Positions 24,902 to 35,919 of a stretch of 64,000 nucleotides of DNA are shown one piece after another. This DNA comes from Microlunatus phosphovorus NM-1 (GTDB taxonomy: Bacteria; Actinomycetota; Actinomycetes; Propionibacteriales; Propionibacteriaceae): positions 2,604,001 through 2,668,000 of the forward strand of contig NC_015635.1 in NCBI RefSeq assembly GCF_000270245.1, in the 5' to 3' direction. Below the pieces are notes generated by a model. The model was given only the letters and a program-made list of their open reading frames with translations, searched no databases and was not told the origin of the DNA. The first letter of the stretch is position 1; every line of letters starts with the position of its first letter. The position numbers and the translations under genes were made by a program.

Positions 24902-26385
24902 CCCAGACCGAGCGTCCGTCGGCGGCCCGTTGGCCGGTGAGCCGACTCCGACGGCTCTCACTGCGGGGGCGGCTGGTGATCGGGGTGGTCGGGCTGCTCA
25001 CGCTCGGGCTGATCCTGGCGAACGTGGCCGCGGTGATGTTGATCAGCAACTATCAGCAGCAGCGCATCGACGCACAGCTCGAAGGCCCGCTGCCTGGTGC
25101 CGACACAGATCGGCTGGGCCTGACATCCGAGCAGCTGTGCCAGGTGATCGACCGTGCCGACGGAGGCAGACAGCAGCTCCCGACCAGCTATGCCTTCGCC
25201 GTCACTGATGCCACCGGCGCGGTGCTCTGTGAGCTGCCCCGGCAAGCGACGGCTCCAGGCCGTCCCGATCTGTCCAGAGCCACCGAGGACCTTGCGGCCG
25301 CGGCTTCCAGCCAGCAGCCGATCACCGTGCCCGACACCGAGCACGGGGCGCCGTGGCGGGTCAGAGTGGCGGCCACGGAGGACGGGTACGGGGTGATCGC
25401 GATCTCGCTGGCCGATGCGTTCGACACGCTGCGGCGACTGCAGCTGATCACGCTGGTCGTCTCCGCGGTCATCGTGCTGCTCGGCGGGCTGGGCAGCTGG
25501 TTCATGGTGCGGCTTGCGCTGCGACCGCTGACTGCCATCGAGCGCACCGCCCGGGCGATTGCCGCCGGCGATCTCTCACAGCGGGTGGCGCAGCCGCCCG
25601 CCGACACCGAGATCGGCCGGTTGACCGGCTCGCTGAACACCATGCTCACCCAGATCGAGCAGGGCTTCGACGACAAGATCGCCACCGAGGCGCGGCTGCG
25701 GCGGTTCATCGCCGACGCGAGTCACGAGTTGCGTACGCCGCTGGCCAGCATCCGCGGCCATGCCGAGATGTACCGTCAGGGCGTCGCCAGCAGTCCCGAA
25801 GAGGTCGCGGTGATCATGGACCGGATCGAGTCGGAGTCCATCCGGATGAGCGATCTGGTCAACGACCTGCTGCTGCTGGCCCGGCTGGATACCGCGCCAG
25901 GACTCGATCATCGGCCTGTCGATCTGCTCACCGTCGCGGCTGACACGGTGCTGGATGCCCGTGCCCGGGACTCGCAACGGACAGTGACCCTGGCCAGGGG
26001 AGAGGGAGACGGCTGGCTCGATGAGCCGCCGGTCGTGCTGGGGGATGAGAGCCGAATCCGGCAGGTGCTCGGCAATGTGGTCGCCAATGTGCTCCGGCAT
26101 ACGCCGGCCGGCACGCCGTACGAGGTGACGATCGGAGTCCGGTCGGACGCGGTGGTGGCCGAGATCGTCGACCATGGCCGAGGACTCGAGCCCGAGACGG
26201 CGGCGCGGGTCTTCGAGCGCTTCTATCGCAGCGACTACGGCCGAGCGCGGAGCCAGGGAGGCGCTGGACTCGGACTCTCGATCGCCGCAGGCTTGATGGG
26301 CGCCCACCACGGCACGATCGATCACTCCGACACCCCGGGCGGGGGCTGCACCTTCACCCTCACGTTCCCACGCGTGAGTGGCTGA
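24898..26385 (+). CDS. Sensor histidine kinase
   Basis: 495 residues. Membrane segments at about 25-50 and 184-205 enclose an extracytoplasmic sensor domain of roughly 130 residues. HAMP follows (about 206-258), then HisKA with phospho-acceptor His276 (ADASHELRTPLASIRGH), and HATPase_c with the N box (NVVANVLRHTP), G1 (DHGRGLE) and G2 (GGAGLGLSIA). It is the partner of the response regulator at 24176. The signal is unknown; linkage to an export system and a PepSY lipoprotein suggests an envelope or antimicrobial cue. Confidence 0.95.
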   Translation: MTQTERPSAARWPVSRLRRLSLRGRLVIGVVGLLTLGLILANVAAVMLISNYQQQRIDAQLEGPLPGADTDRLGLTSEQLCQVIDRADGGRQQLPTSYAFAVTDATGAVLCELPRQATAPGRPDLSRATEDLAAAASSQQPITVPDTEHGAPWRVRVAATEDGYGVIAISLADAFDTLRRLQLITLVVSAVIVLLGGLGSWFMVRLALRPLTAIERTARAIAAGDLSQRVAQPPADTEIGRLTGSLNTMLTQIEQGFDDKIATEARLRRFIADASHELRTPLASIRGHAEMYRQGVASSPEEVAVIMDRIESESIRMSDLVNDLLLLARLDTAPGLDHRPVDLLTVAADTVLDARARDSQRTVTLARGEGDGWLDEPPVVLGDESRIRQVLGNVVANVLRHTPAGTPYEVTIGVRSDAVVAEIVDHGRGLEPETAARVFERFYRSDYGRARSQGGAGLGLSIAAGLMGAHHGTIDHSDTPGGGCTFTLTFPRVSG

Positions 26386-26499
26386 CGCGGAGAGGCGAGA
26401 GATGGCAAAGGTCTCATCTGCGGCCAACGAGGCACTCATCTGCAGGTGATGAAGTCAGCACCGTAGTCAGCTGAGCACACACCCGACGGGAAACCCTTC

Positions 26500-27132
26500 A
26501 TGCAGTTTTCGACCAATTCGTTTGTCCGCCCCTTGGCCATCGGTGCGGCCACGATCGCCCTGGCAGTGACTGTGGGGTGCTCGGCGCCGGACGAGTCGCC
26601 GACCAGTTCGCCGGTACCGGCGAACACGTCGTCGGCGCCGGCCTCCGCACCGGCGAGTCCGAGTGCGAGTTCGTCCCCCGACACGACCGGATCCAGCACT
26701 GCCGCCGAGTCCAACGACGCGATGGTTGCCGCAGGACGACTCGCCGCGAAGGAGATCAACGGCGGGACCGTCGTCTCGATCGAGTCCGAGCGAGACGGGT
26801 GGGAGGTGCATGTCGTGACTTCCGACGGCGGCGAGCAGCAGCTCCGGACCGATCCGTCCGGAACCCGGGTGGTGTCCGGTCCCGCCGACGATCGTCCCGA
26901 TGCCGATGACAAGGCGGAGAACAAGAGCTTCAGCTCGGTCGACATCGACTTCGTCCGCGCCGTCGAGGTGACCGTGGGTGAGATCAGCGACGCGCAGATC
27001 AACGAGCTCAATCTCGACACCGAGAACCGCCGGATTGTCTGGGAGGCGGATGTATCGACGGGATCGCAGCAACGTACGGTGCAGATCGACGCCACCAGCG
27101 GAGAGGTCCTCAGCAACCGCGCCGACGACTGA
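26500..27132 (+). CDS. PepSY-domain lipoprotein
   Basis: 210 residues. The N-terminus is a lipoprotein signal with lipobox AVTVGC, so the mature protein starts at Cys27. A Ser/Pro/Ala linker spans about 28-68. Two PepSY-like repeats follow (about 70-125 and 140-207), the second reading ISDAQINELNLDTENRRIVWEADV...VQIDATSGEVLS. PepSY proteins often act as inhibitors or sensors at the cell surface. It lies 114 bases after the kinase gene and may belong to the same stimulon. Confidence 0.88.
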   Translation: MQFSTNSFVRPLAIGAATIALAVTVGCSAPDESPTSSPVPANTSSAPASAPASPSASSSPDTTGSSTAAESNDAMVAAGRLAAKEINGGTVVSIESERDGWEVHVVTSDGGEQQLRTDPSGTRVVSGPADDRPDADDKAENKSFSSVDIDFVRAVEVTVGEISDAQINELNLDTENRRIVWEADVSTGSQQRTVQIDATSGEVLSNRADD

Positions 27133-27267
27133 CGGCCTGGGTCGGGTCGCAGCCTCCGGATCCAGTGGATCGAGACCGTGGCGTGGGCCCCGGACCTGGA
27201 GCAGACTGAGCGAGTAGATCCAGGGCCGCAGGCCCGAGCAGACTCACCAGAGGCGGAGGACCGACCC

Positions 27268-27669
27268 ATGACAGCAGCGCGACCGATCCACTTCGAGATC
27301 CACGCCGACGACGTGTCTCGAGCCGTGGCGTTCTATCGGGACGTCTTCGGCTGGGCGTTCGAGGACTGGAGTGAGTATGCAGGGATGCCCTATTTCGGGG
27401 CGGTGACCGGCGAGGAAGGCACGCCGGGGATCAACGGAGCGATCATGGAGCGGAGAGGCGACGGCGGGGGCGCGGGAGCTCCGGTGAACGGGGCGGTGCT
27501 CACCTTGGGCTGCGAGGATTACGACAGCCTGCATACGGCGATCCTCGAGGCCGGTGGCCAGGTGGCTCATCCCAAGAGCCCGCTGCCGGGGATGGCTTGG
27601 CAGGGCTACTACCTCGACACCGAGGGCAACGTGTTCGGCTTGCATCAGCCAGACCCGGCCGCTGCCTGA
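27268..27669 (+). CDS. VOC (glyoxalase/bleomycin-resistance) family protein
   Basis: 133 residues with the two beta-alpha-beta-beta-beta modules of the vicinal-oxygen-chelate fold: HFEIHADDVSRAVAFYRDVFGWAFEDW near the start and a second module ending GYYLDTEGNVFGLHQPD. The ATG at 27268 has GGCGGAGGA upstream. The group (often annotated as predicted lactoylglutathione lyase-like enzyme) has no proven reaction. No operon partner is evident. Confidence 0.85.
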   Translation: MTAARPIHFEIHADDVSRAVAFYRDVFGWAFEDWSEYAGMPYFGAVTGEEGTPGINGAIMERRGDGGGAGAPVNGAVLTLGCEDYDSLHTAILEAGGQVAHPKSPLPGMAWQGYYLDTEGNVFGLHQPDPAAA

Positions 27670-27745
27670 CCAGGCTCCGACGGGCCACCCGCCGGCACCC
27701 GGTGTGGAAAAAGGATCACTGTGTGAAAGATCTTCGTCGGGGTAT

Positions 27746-27772
27746 GCAACCTGTTGCTGACCTGGGGCGTAT
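27746..27772 (+). promoter_or_regulatory. ECF-type promoter of the sigma factor gene
   Basis: GCAACC (27746-27751) and CGTAT (27768-27772) are separated by exactly 16 bases. The same elements, same spacing and a shared CTGACCTGG in the spacer occur before the FG-GAP gene at 28979-29005. The form (AAC-containing -35, CGT-containing -10) is that of group IV sigma factors, so the ECF factor encoded 60 bases downstream probably recognises both. Confidence 0.65.
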
Positions 27773-27831
27773 GAGGGCTTAGTCGGATCCAGAAAGGGGG
27801 CGGGTCATGCGCGTCGGGCCCTCGAGTTGTC

Positions 27832-28407
27832 ATGTCTAGACCGATGGCCGTCCCCGGTCGGGTGTCGGTGGCCGCTGGCGACGCGCGGGTGCGAGAGATG
27901 GATGCCGATGAGTTTGATGCGCTCTACGCGAGGTCGTTCAGGCGGCTGGTTGCGCAGATCTACGCGATGTGCGGCAACTTCGCCGAGGCGCAGGACTGCG
28001 TACAGGAGGCGTTCGTCCGGGCCTGGGATCGGCGCCGCGTGCTGGACAGAGAGCAGTGCCCGGAAGCGTGGGTCCGCACGGTCGCATACCGGCTCGCCGT
28101 CAGTCGGTGGCGACGCGCCCAGCGGGCGCTACGCCCACCGGATCGCTCCCAGCTGCCCCGACCGGTGCCGGAGCCTGACGCATCGCGGGTGGAGTTGATG
28201 CGCGCACTGGATCAGTTGCCCGCGGATCAGCGTCGGGCAATCGTGCTGTTCCATCTGTGCGATGTGTCCATTCGAGACATCGCGGTCGAGACCGGAGCGC
28301 CGGTCGGCACGGTGAAAGCTCGGCTCTCTCGGGGGCGGGCGGCGTTGGCGGGTCTGCTCGCCGTCTCCGATGAGGGCTCCGTTGATCAGGAGAGAGCCGA
28401 TGGCTGA
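27832..28407 (+). CDS. ECF (SigE-type) RNA polymerase sigma factor
   Basis: 191 residues. Sigma region 2 lies at about 24-90 (FDALYARSFRRLVAQIYAMCGN, EAQDCVQEAFVRAWDRR) and region 4 at about 125-175 (LDQLPADQRRAIVLFHLCDVSIRDIAVETGAPVGTVKARLSRGRAAL). It belongs to the SigE-like actinobacterial ECF group. The next gene overlaps by 8 bases and encodes a one-helix membrane protein that could be its anti-sigma factor. The upstream promoter motif suggests autoregulation. A later ATG codes Met at residue 5, so the exact start is open. Confidence 0.92.
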   Translation: MSRPMAVPGRVSVAAGDARVREMDADEFDALYARSFRRLVAQIYAMCGNFAEAQDCVQEAFVRAWDRRRVLDREQCPEAWVRTVAYRLAVSRWRRAQRALRPPDRSQLPRPVPEPDASRVELMRALDQLPADQRRAIVLFHLCDVSIRDIAVETGAPVGTVKARLSRGRAALAGLLAVSDEGSVDQERADG

Positions 28408-28942
28408 GTGGGATCGGCTGGAGGAACGGCTCAAGGACCTGGGAGAAAGCGCCTCCTCGTCCGTCCATGACCCCTTGGATCCGGCCCTCGTGCGACAGCG
28501 TGGTGCGCGCCGACGGCATTGGCGATGGACGGTGACGGTCGTCACCGCCGCGGTCATGATGATCTCGGGTGGGGCAGGCGTGTACGCCTTGACCGTCCAG
28601 CGCCAGACTCCGGTCCCGGCCGGCCTGCCCACCCGGAGTCCGAGTGTGCAGTACGTCGAAAGCACGGTGGAGCCGAGCGGTCGGGCCAGTCTGCTGCCCA
28701 CCACCTCAGCTCCCCGAGAGCGGCCGCGGTCGGTGCCGCTGCCGTACGCGACAACAAAGCCAAGCACCCCGGATCCGGGATCGGTGTCGCCGACGCCCAC
28801 GCCGACTCCCACTCCGGAGCCGACCGACACCCCGACGCCGACCCCGACCCTGACGCCAGAGCCGTCGCCCACCTCGGAACCCAGTGAGGAAAGTCCGAGC
28901 TATACGGCACTGCCGATTCCCTCGAACGGAGCGAGTCGCTGA
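28400..28942 (+). CDS. Single-pass membrane protein, putative anti-sigma factor
   Basis: 180 residues: cytoplasmic N-terminus (about 1-42, with a possible short helical sigma-binding region), one membrane helix (WTVTVVTAAVMMISGGAGVYAL, about 43-64) and a long extracytoplasmic tail rich in Pro, Thr and Ser with repeated TPTPTPEP-like units (about 125-165). No zinc-binding anti-sigma motif is present. Translational coupling to the sigma gene (8-base overlap) supports the anti-sigma role by context alone. GGAGAGAG precedes the ATG. Confidence 0.75.
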   Translation: MAEWDRLEERLKDLGESASSSVHDPLDPALVRQRGARRRHWRWTVTVVTAAVMMISGGAGVYALTVQRQTPVPAGLPTRSPSVQYVESTVEPSGRASLLPTTSAPRERPRSVPLPYATTKPSTPDPGSVSPTPTPTPTPEPTDTPTPTPTLTPEPSPTSEPSEESPSYTALPIPSNGASR

Positions 28943-28978
28943 GCCAGGTCGGAAACTGACGTAATTCTTCCCAGTTGT

Positions 28979-29005
28979 GCAACCTTCTGACCTGGCGTCG
29001 CGTAT
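28979..29005 (+). promoter_or_regulatory. ECF-type promoter of the FG-GAP gene
   Basis: GCAACC at 28979-28984 and CGTAT at 29001-29005 with a 16-base spacer, matching the promoter before the sigma factor gene at 27746. It lies 55 bases before the ATG at 29061 and so makes the secreted FG-GAP protein a likely target of the ECF factor. Confidence 0.62.
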
Positions 29006-29060
29006 TCGTTTCGACAGCTGTCGTGTCCAGGACAGACATTGAGGCTCGGGAAGGAGCACG

Positions 29061-31924
<2,864 letters not shown>

Positions 31925-32004
31925 GGTGGGATCGTATCGGCGGGACCCTAGCACCGGAGCGGGCTGGGACCGTAGAATCGGCGTCCTTGGTTAAACTCTA
32001 GGTA

Positions 32005-32017
32005 TCTGAAATTCAGA
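32005..32017. promoter_or_regulatory. Palindrome before the aldehyde dehydrogenase gene
   Basis: TCTGAA-A-TTCAGA is a perfect 13-base palindrome 26 bases before the ATG at 32043. A -35-like TTGGTT lies at 31988. It could be a repressor operator; the regulator is not identified. Confidence 0.35.
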
Positions 32018-32042
32018 ACCCACAGATTATCGAAAGGCTGCC

Positions 32043-33518
32043 ATGACAGCGACGCTTCCTGACGCTATCCGGACCCAGGCGTACATCGACGGCGAGTTCG
32101 TCGATGCCCTCGACGGCGCCACCTTCGACAGCTTCGCCCCGGCGACGGGCGAGGTGATCGCCAAGGTCGCCGCCTGCTCGGAGGCGGATGTCGATCGCGC
32201 GGTGGCGGCTGCGCGGGCCGCCTTCAACAAGGGCGAGTGGAGCCGGATCGCCCCGGGCGACCGCAAGGCCGTGCTGTTCAAGTTCGCTGACTTGATCGAG
32301 CAGCATGCCGAGGAACTGATCATCACCGAGGCGATCGACGCCGGCAAGCCCATCGTCGACTGCCGTGGCTTCGATCTCCCCGACATCATCAACACCATCC
32401 GTTGGTACGCGGAGGCGGCCGACAAAGTGTTCGGCAAGACCTCTCCGACCGGCAGCGATCATGTCGGTCTGATCGTCCGGGAGCCGGTCGGCGTGGTCGG
32501 CGGAGTCCTGCCGTGGAACTTCCCGATGGCCATGCTGGCCTGGAAGCTGGCGCCCGCGCTCGCGACGGGCAACTCCGTGGTGATCAAGCCACCGGAGCTG
32601 GCCAGCCTGACCACGCTCCGGCTCGCTGAGCTGGCCACCGAGGCCGGGATTCCGGCCGGTGTGTTCAATGTGGTGCCAGGTCTGGGGCACATCGCCGGCA
32701 AGGCGCTGGGACTGCACATGGACGTCGACATGGTGAGCTTCACCGGTTCGACGGAGGTGGGTCGGGCGTTCCTGCGCTATTCCGCGGACTCGAACCTCAA
32801 GGGCATCGTGCTGGAGTGCGGCGGTAAGAGCCCGCAGATCGTGATGGCCGACTGTAGCGACAAGCTGGAGGAGGTGGCCGCCGATCTGGCCGAGGCCGCG
32901 TTCTTCAACGCCGGCCAGAACTGCTCGGCCGGGTCCCGGATCCTGGTGCATAGCTCGATCAAGGACGACTTCGTCGCAGCCTTGGCTGTTGAGGCCGACA
33001 AGCGGACGGTTGGCGACCCGACGGATGAGTCCACGGTGATCGGCGCGCTGATCGAGCCGTCGGCGTTGGAGCGGGTGCTGGGCTATATCGAGCAGGCCAA
33101 GGCGGACGGCGCTCGGATCGTGACCGGTGGTGAGCGGGTGCTGGCCGAGACCGGTGGCTATTTCGCCGGCGCGACGGTGATCGATGAGGTCACCCCGCAG
33201 ATGAGCGTGGCTCGGGAGGAGATCTTCGGCCCGGTCGTGTCGGTGCTCAGCTTCGATGATGTCGACGAGGCGCTGGCCCTGGCCAACGACACCCCGTACG
33301 GTCTGGCAGCCACCGTGTGGTCCAAGGACATCGATGTGGCGCTGCGTACCGCCCGTTCGGTGCGGGCCGGCACCGTCGCGGTCAACGGCTACAGCGAGGG
33401 CGACATCGGCACCCCGTTCGGTGGCTACAAGATGTCCGGCTTCGGCGGTCGGGACAACGGTCTCGAGGCGCTCGAGCAGTACACCGAGGTCAAGACCATC
33501 TGGATCACCCTGCACTGA
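32043..33518 (+). CDS. NAD(P)-dependent aldehyde dehydrogenase (PuuC-like)
   Basis: 491 residues of the ALDH superfamily. The catalytic Cys294 lies in FNAGQNCSAGSR and the general-base Glu258 in LECGGKSP; the nucleotide-binding FTGSTEVG is near 230. Best resemblance is to gamma-glutamyl-gamma-aminobutyraldehyde / betaine-type aldehyde dehydrogenases. No alpha-ketoglutarate semialdehyde dehydrogenase is present in the hydroxyproline operon, so this enzyme could in principle supply that last step, but it is 17 kb away and the link is speculative. Confidence 0.92.
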   Translation: MTATLPDAIRTQAYIDGEFVDALDGATFDSFAPATGEVIAKVAACSEADVDRAVAAARAAFNKGEWSRIAPGDRKAVLFKFADLIEQHAEELIITEAIDAGKPIVDCRGFDLPDIINTIRWYAEAADKVFGKTSPTGSDHVGLIVREPVGVVGGVLPWNFPMAMLAWKLAPALATGNSVVIKPPELASLTTLRLAELATEAGIPAGVFNVVPGLGHIAGKALGLHMDVDMVSFTGSTEVGRAFLRYSADSNLKGIVLECGGKSPQIVMADCSDKLEEVAADLAEAAFFNAGQNCSAGSRILVHSSIKDDFVAALAVEADKRTVGDPTDESTVIGALIEPSALERVLGYIEQAKADGARIVTGGERVLAETGGYFAGATVIDEVTPQMSVAREEIFGPVVSVLSFDDVDEALALANDTPYGLAATVWSKDIDVALRTARSVRAGTVAVNGYSEGDIGTPFGGYKMSGFGGRDNGLEALEQYTEVKTIWITLH

Positions 33519-33573
33519 TGCGTCCTCCTCGGTCAGTGCCCTGGGCTCTGGCACCTAAAGGAGCAACCTCCAT

Positions 33574-33630
33574 CGACAAGGAGCAGTTACATCCCAAAGT
33601 TGAGGATTGAGATGTAACTGCTCCTTGTCG
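33574..33630. terminator. Perfect 20-bp hairpin between convergent genes, CGAGAAG family (member 4)
   Basis: Arms 33574-33593 and 33611-33630 are perfect complements around a 17-base loop; the stem begins CGACAAGGAGCAGTTACATC. It lies between the aldehyde dehydrogenase and the convergent MazG-like gene, a natural place for a bidirectional terminator. The stem sequence is nearly identical to member 1 at 9306. Confidence 0.75.
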
Positions 33631-33668
33631 GTGAAGCCAACAGCCCCTCAACAGGCCGATTCGTAGGC

Positions 33669-33998
33669 TCAGCGACGGTCGCCGGAACCGCCGATGACCG
33701 CGCGACGTTGGCGGTCGGCGAGCTTGTCGACGTTTCGCTGGGCAACATCGTCGAGGGAGAGACCGAGGAAGCTCGCCAGCACCGCGGTGTACCAGAGGAC
33801 GTCGCCGAGCTCGGCCGCCATGTCGTCACGATCGAGCTGAGCGAGGTCGCTGTTCTTGTCCCGAACCAGCTTCTTGACCTTCTCGGCGATCTCGCCGGCC
33901 TCACCGACCAGGCCTAGCACCAGATGCATGAACTCGTCGGGCGCGTCCGGGTCGCGGGCCGTACGCAACGCGGCGCGCTGATAGTCGTCACAGTCCAC
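33669..33998 (-). CDS. MazG-like nucleotide pyrophosphohydrolase
   Basis: 109 residues of the all-alpha NTP pyrophosphatase superfamily. The metal-binding pattern is visible: GLVGEAGEIAEKVKK (E-x2-E) near 30-44 and MAAELGDVLWYTA (E-x2-D) near 61-73. Family members hydrolyse non-canonical or surplus nucleoside triphosphates for house-cleaning. The single-domain size fits the short MazG-like or phage-type group, not full-length MazG. It follows the LLM oxidoreductase gene by 33 bases and may be cotranscribed. Confidence 0.88.
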   Translation of the reverse strand: MDCDDYQRAALRTARDPDAPDEFMHLVLGLVGEAGEIAEKVKKLVRDKNSDLAQLDRDDMAAELGDVLWYTAVLASFLGLSLDDVAQRNVDKLADRQRRAVIGGSGDRR

Positions 33999-34031
33999 GA
34001 CGTCACCTTAGTGACACCCCACTGGTGCCGA

Positions 34032-35045
34032 CTAGCGAGGCCAGGCGGCGGCGATCGCTTCGAAGCTGGCGATCCGAGCCGCGCGGTCCAGACCTGGCGT
34101 GACAATCACGACCTCGTCGGCTTCGCTGGCTCGCTGCAGCTCTCGAAGCCGGGCGACAACCTGTTCGGCCGGCCCGATCGCCATCCGATCCAGATCGCGC
34201 GGCGAGTTCCGAAACTCGGGCGAGGTGGCGAAGGCGTCCACCTCTTCGGGTCGCAGCGGCGTACGGATCCCGCGGCGCAGATTCAGCATCGTCAAGGCCC
34301 AGCCCGCCTCGAACCGAGTGACCTCGTCCGAGTTGTCGCTGGCGAACGCGAGCACCGAGATCGCCGACCACGGCTCGTCCTCGACGCCGGGACGGAACTG
34401 CTCCCGATAGTCACGCAGCACCTCGATGGCAATCTCCGGGCTCATGTGGTGCGCGAAGACTGCTCGCATGCCGTTGATCGCCGCGAACTGCGGTCCGTAG
34501 TTGCTGGAGCCGAGCAGGAACAGGTCGGGTCGCTCCGCAACGACCGGGGCGGCCACCAGCCGTTGGTAGGGATGGCTGTCCGGGAAGCCATCGCCGAGGA
34601 AGGCGAGGAGTTCGGCGACCTGCTTGGGAAAGTCCGCGCCGGGATCGGTGGTCGTGCCACGCCGCAGCACATGGGCGGTCAGCGGATCGGTGCCCGGAGC
34701 CCGACCGAGCCCGAGATCGACCCGGCCCGGTGCGATCGCCAGCAGCGTACGGAAGGTCTCGGCGACCTTGAACGCGGTGTGGTTCGGCAGCATGATCCCG
34801 GCCGCGCCGACCCGGATCGACTCGGTGAGCGTCAGCAAATGAGCGATCAGGATCTCCGGTGCACTGCAGGCCAGGGAACTCATGTTGTGGTGTTCGGACA
34901 CCCAATAGCGTCGATACCCAGCGGCTTCGACGGCGCGGGCGAGACCCACCGCGCCGGTGATGGAGTCAGTGGCGGACTCGCCGTACTCGATGCCGACGAA
35001 GTCGAGGACAGCGAGGGGCAAGGTCTGGTCAAGGGCAGTGCTCAC
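34032..35045 (-). CDS. LLM-class flavin-dependent oxidoreductase (luciferase-like)
   Basis: 337 residues of the bacterial-luciferase-like superfamily (group 1, YhbW/MsnO8-like). Typical segments are LAVLDFVGIEYG, YWVSEHHNMSSLACSAPEILIAHL and RVDLGLGRAPGTDPLT. The enzymes use reduced FMN or F420; which is used cannot be told here. An upstream membrane protein gene lies 57 bases away on the same strand. Confidence 0.92.
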   Translation of the reverse strand: MSTALDQTLPLAVLDFVGIEYGESATDSITGAVGLARAVEAAGYRRYWVSEHHNMSSLACSAPEILIAHLLTLTESIRVGAAGIMLPNHTAFKVAETFRTLLAIAPGRVDLGLGRAPGTDPLTAHVLRRGTTTDPGADFPKQVAELLAFLGDGFPDSHPYQRLVAAPVVAERPDLFLLGSSNYGPQFAAINGMRAVFAHHMSPEIAIEVLRDYREQFRPGVEDEPWSAISVLAFASDNSDEVTRFEAGWALTMLNLRRGIRTPLRPEEVDAFATSPEFRNSPRDLDRMAIGPAEQVVARLRELQRASEADEVVIVTPGLDRAARIASFEAIAAAWPR

Positions 35046-35102
35046 GCCATCCCAACCACCCAGACGGCCGGCAGATTCCGTGGGCTCGGTGGCCGATGAT
35101 GG

Positions 35103-35813
35103 TCAGCCGCCGAGGGCGCCGATGGCCCGCGCGACGATGACGAGCGAGGTGAACAGCGCCACGCTGGCCTGCAGCCCCATCAAGAGCTTGGCCCGGGGCG
35201 AGAGCGGCATGGTGTCGGTGGGACTGAAGGCGCTGGAGTTGGTCAGCGACAGATAGAGATAGTCGACGAAGGTCGGCCGCCAGTCGTCGTGCTTGCTGGA
35301 GGTCACGGCGACCTCGGTGATCGTGTCGGCATTCTCGTCCTGGGAGAACCGCCAATCGGCCGCCCGCAGCTTCGACCGCGGACGAGTGCGGCGAGCGACG
35401 GGGCCACCCCGGTCGATCTCCCAGTAGAGCAACGCGAAGCCGATCACGTTGGTGACCCAGACCTGGATGGCCGCGATCAGCAGACCCTTTCCGGAGGTCT
35501 GCTCGGAGTCCAGCACCGTGACGAGCAGTCCGAGAGCGACCAGGTTGGCCGCGATGACCACGGCGTCGAGGGCAATGGAAGCGATCCGGGAGACTCGGGT
35601 CTCCCGGACCATCCGCCGCGGATTGGTGATCAGCAGCGCGATGAGCAGCACGATCTCGAGTGCCGGAATGACGAAACGCGGCGTGAAGAGCAGCGACTCG
35701 GGCAGGAGCGCATAGATGAGCGCGGCTACCAGGACCGCCAGGGCCGGCGGGAGACGGTTCTCGCCTTCCGGCCGCCGACCGCCGCGTCCTTCGGCTGGCT
35801 CGTCCTCGGACAT
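35103..35813 (-). CDS. Multi-pass membrane protein (DUF1345-like)
   Basis: 236 residues with about six membrane helices (around 23-37, 46-62, 80-103, 115-132, 170-190 and 210-232) and a charged N-terminus. The C-terminal part DYLYLSLTNSSAFSPTDTMPLSPRAKLLMGLQA is the most distinctive and resembles proteins annotated DUF1345, sometimes compared with the pore region of two-helix ion channels. The ATG at 35813 was picked over an open upstream extension. Function unknown. Confidence 0.72.
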   Translation of the reverse strand: MSEDEPAEGRGGRRPEGENRLPPALAVLVAALIYALLPESLLFTPRFVIPALEIVLLIALLITNPRRMVRETRVSRIASIALDAVVIAANLVALGLLVTVLDSEQTSGKGLLIAAIQVWVTNVIGFALLYWEIDRGGPVARRTRPRSKLRAADWRFSQDENADTITEVAVTSSKHDDWRPTFVDYLYLSLTNSSAFSPTDTMPLSPRAKLLMGLQASVALFTSLVIVARAIGALGG

Positions 35814-35919
35814 GAACAGAGTCTCGCAGACCTGCGCGCCTCGCCCTCGGATCGCCGGAGGCACTGGCGGCTGTCAGCCTCAGCGGTCCTGTTGCCCGGG
35901 ACGATGACAAGCCGGTGGC

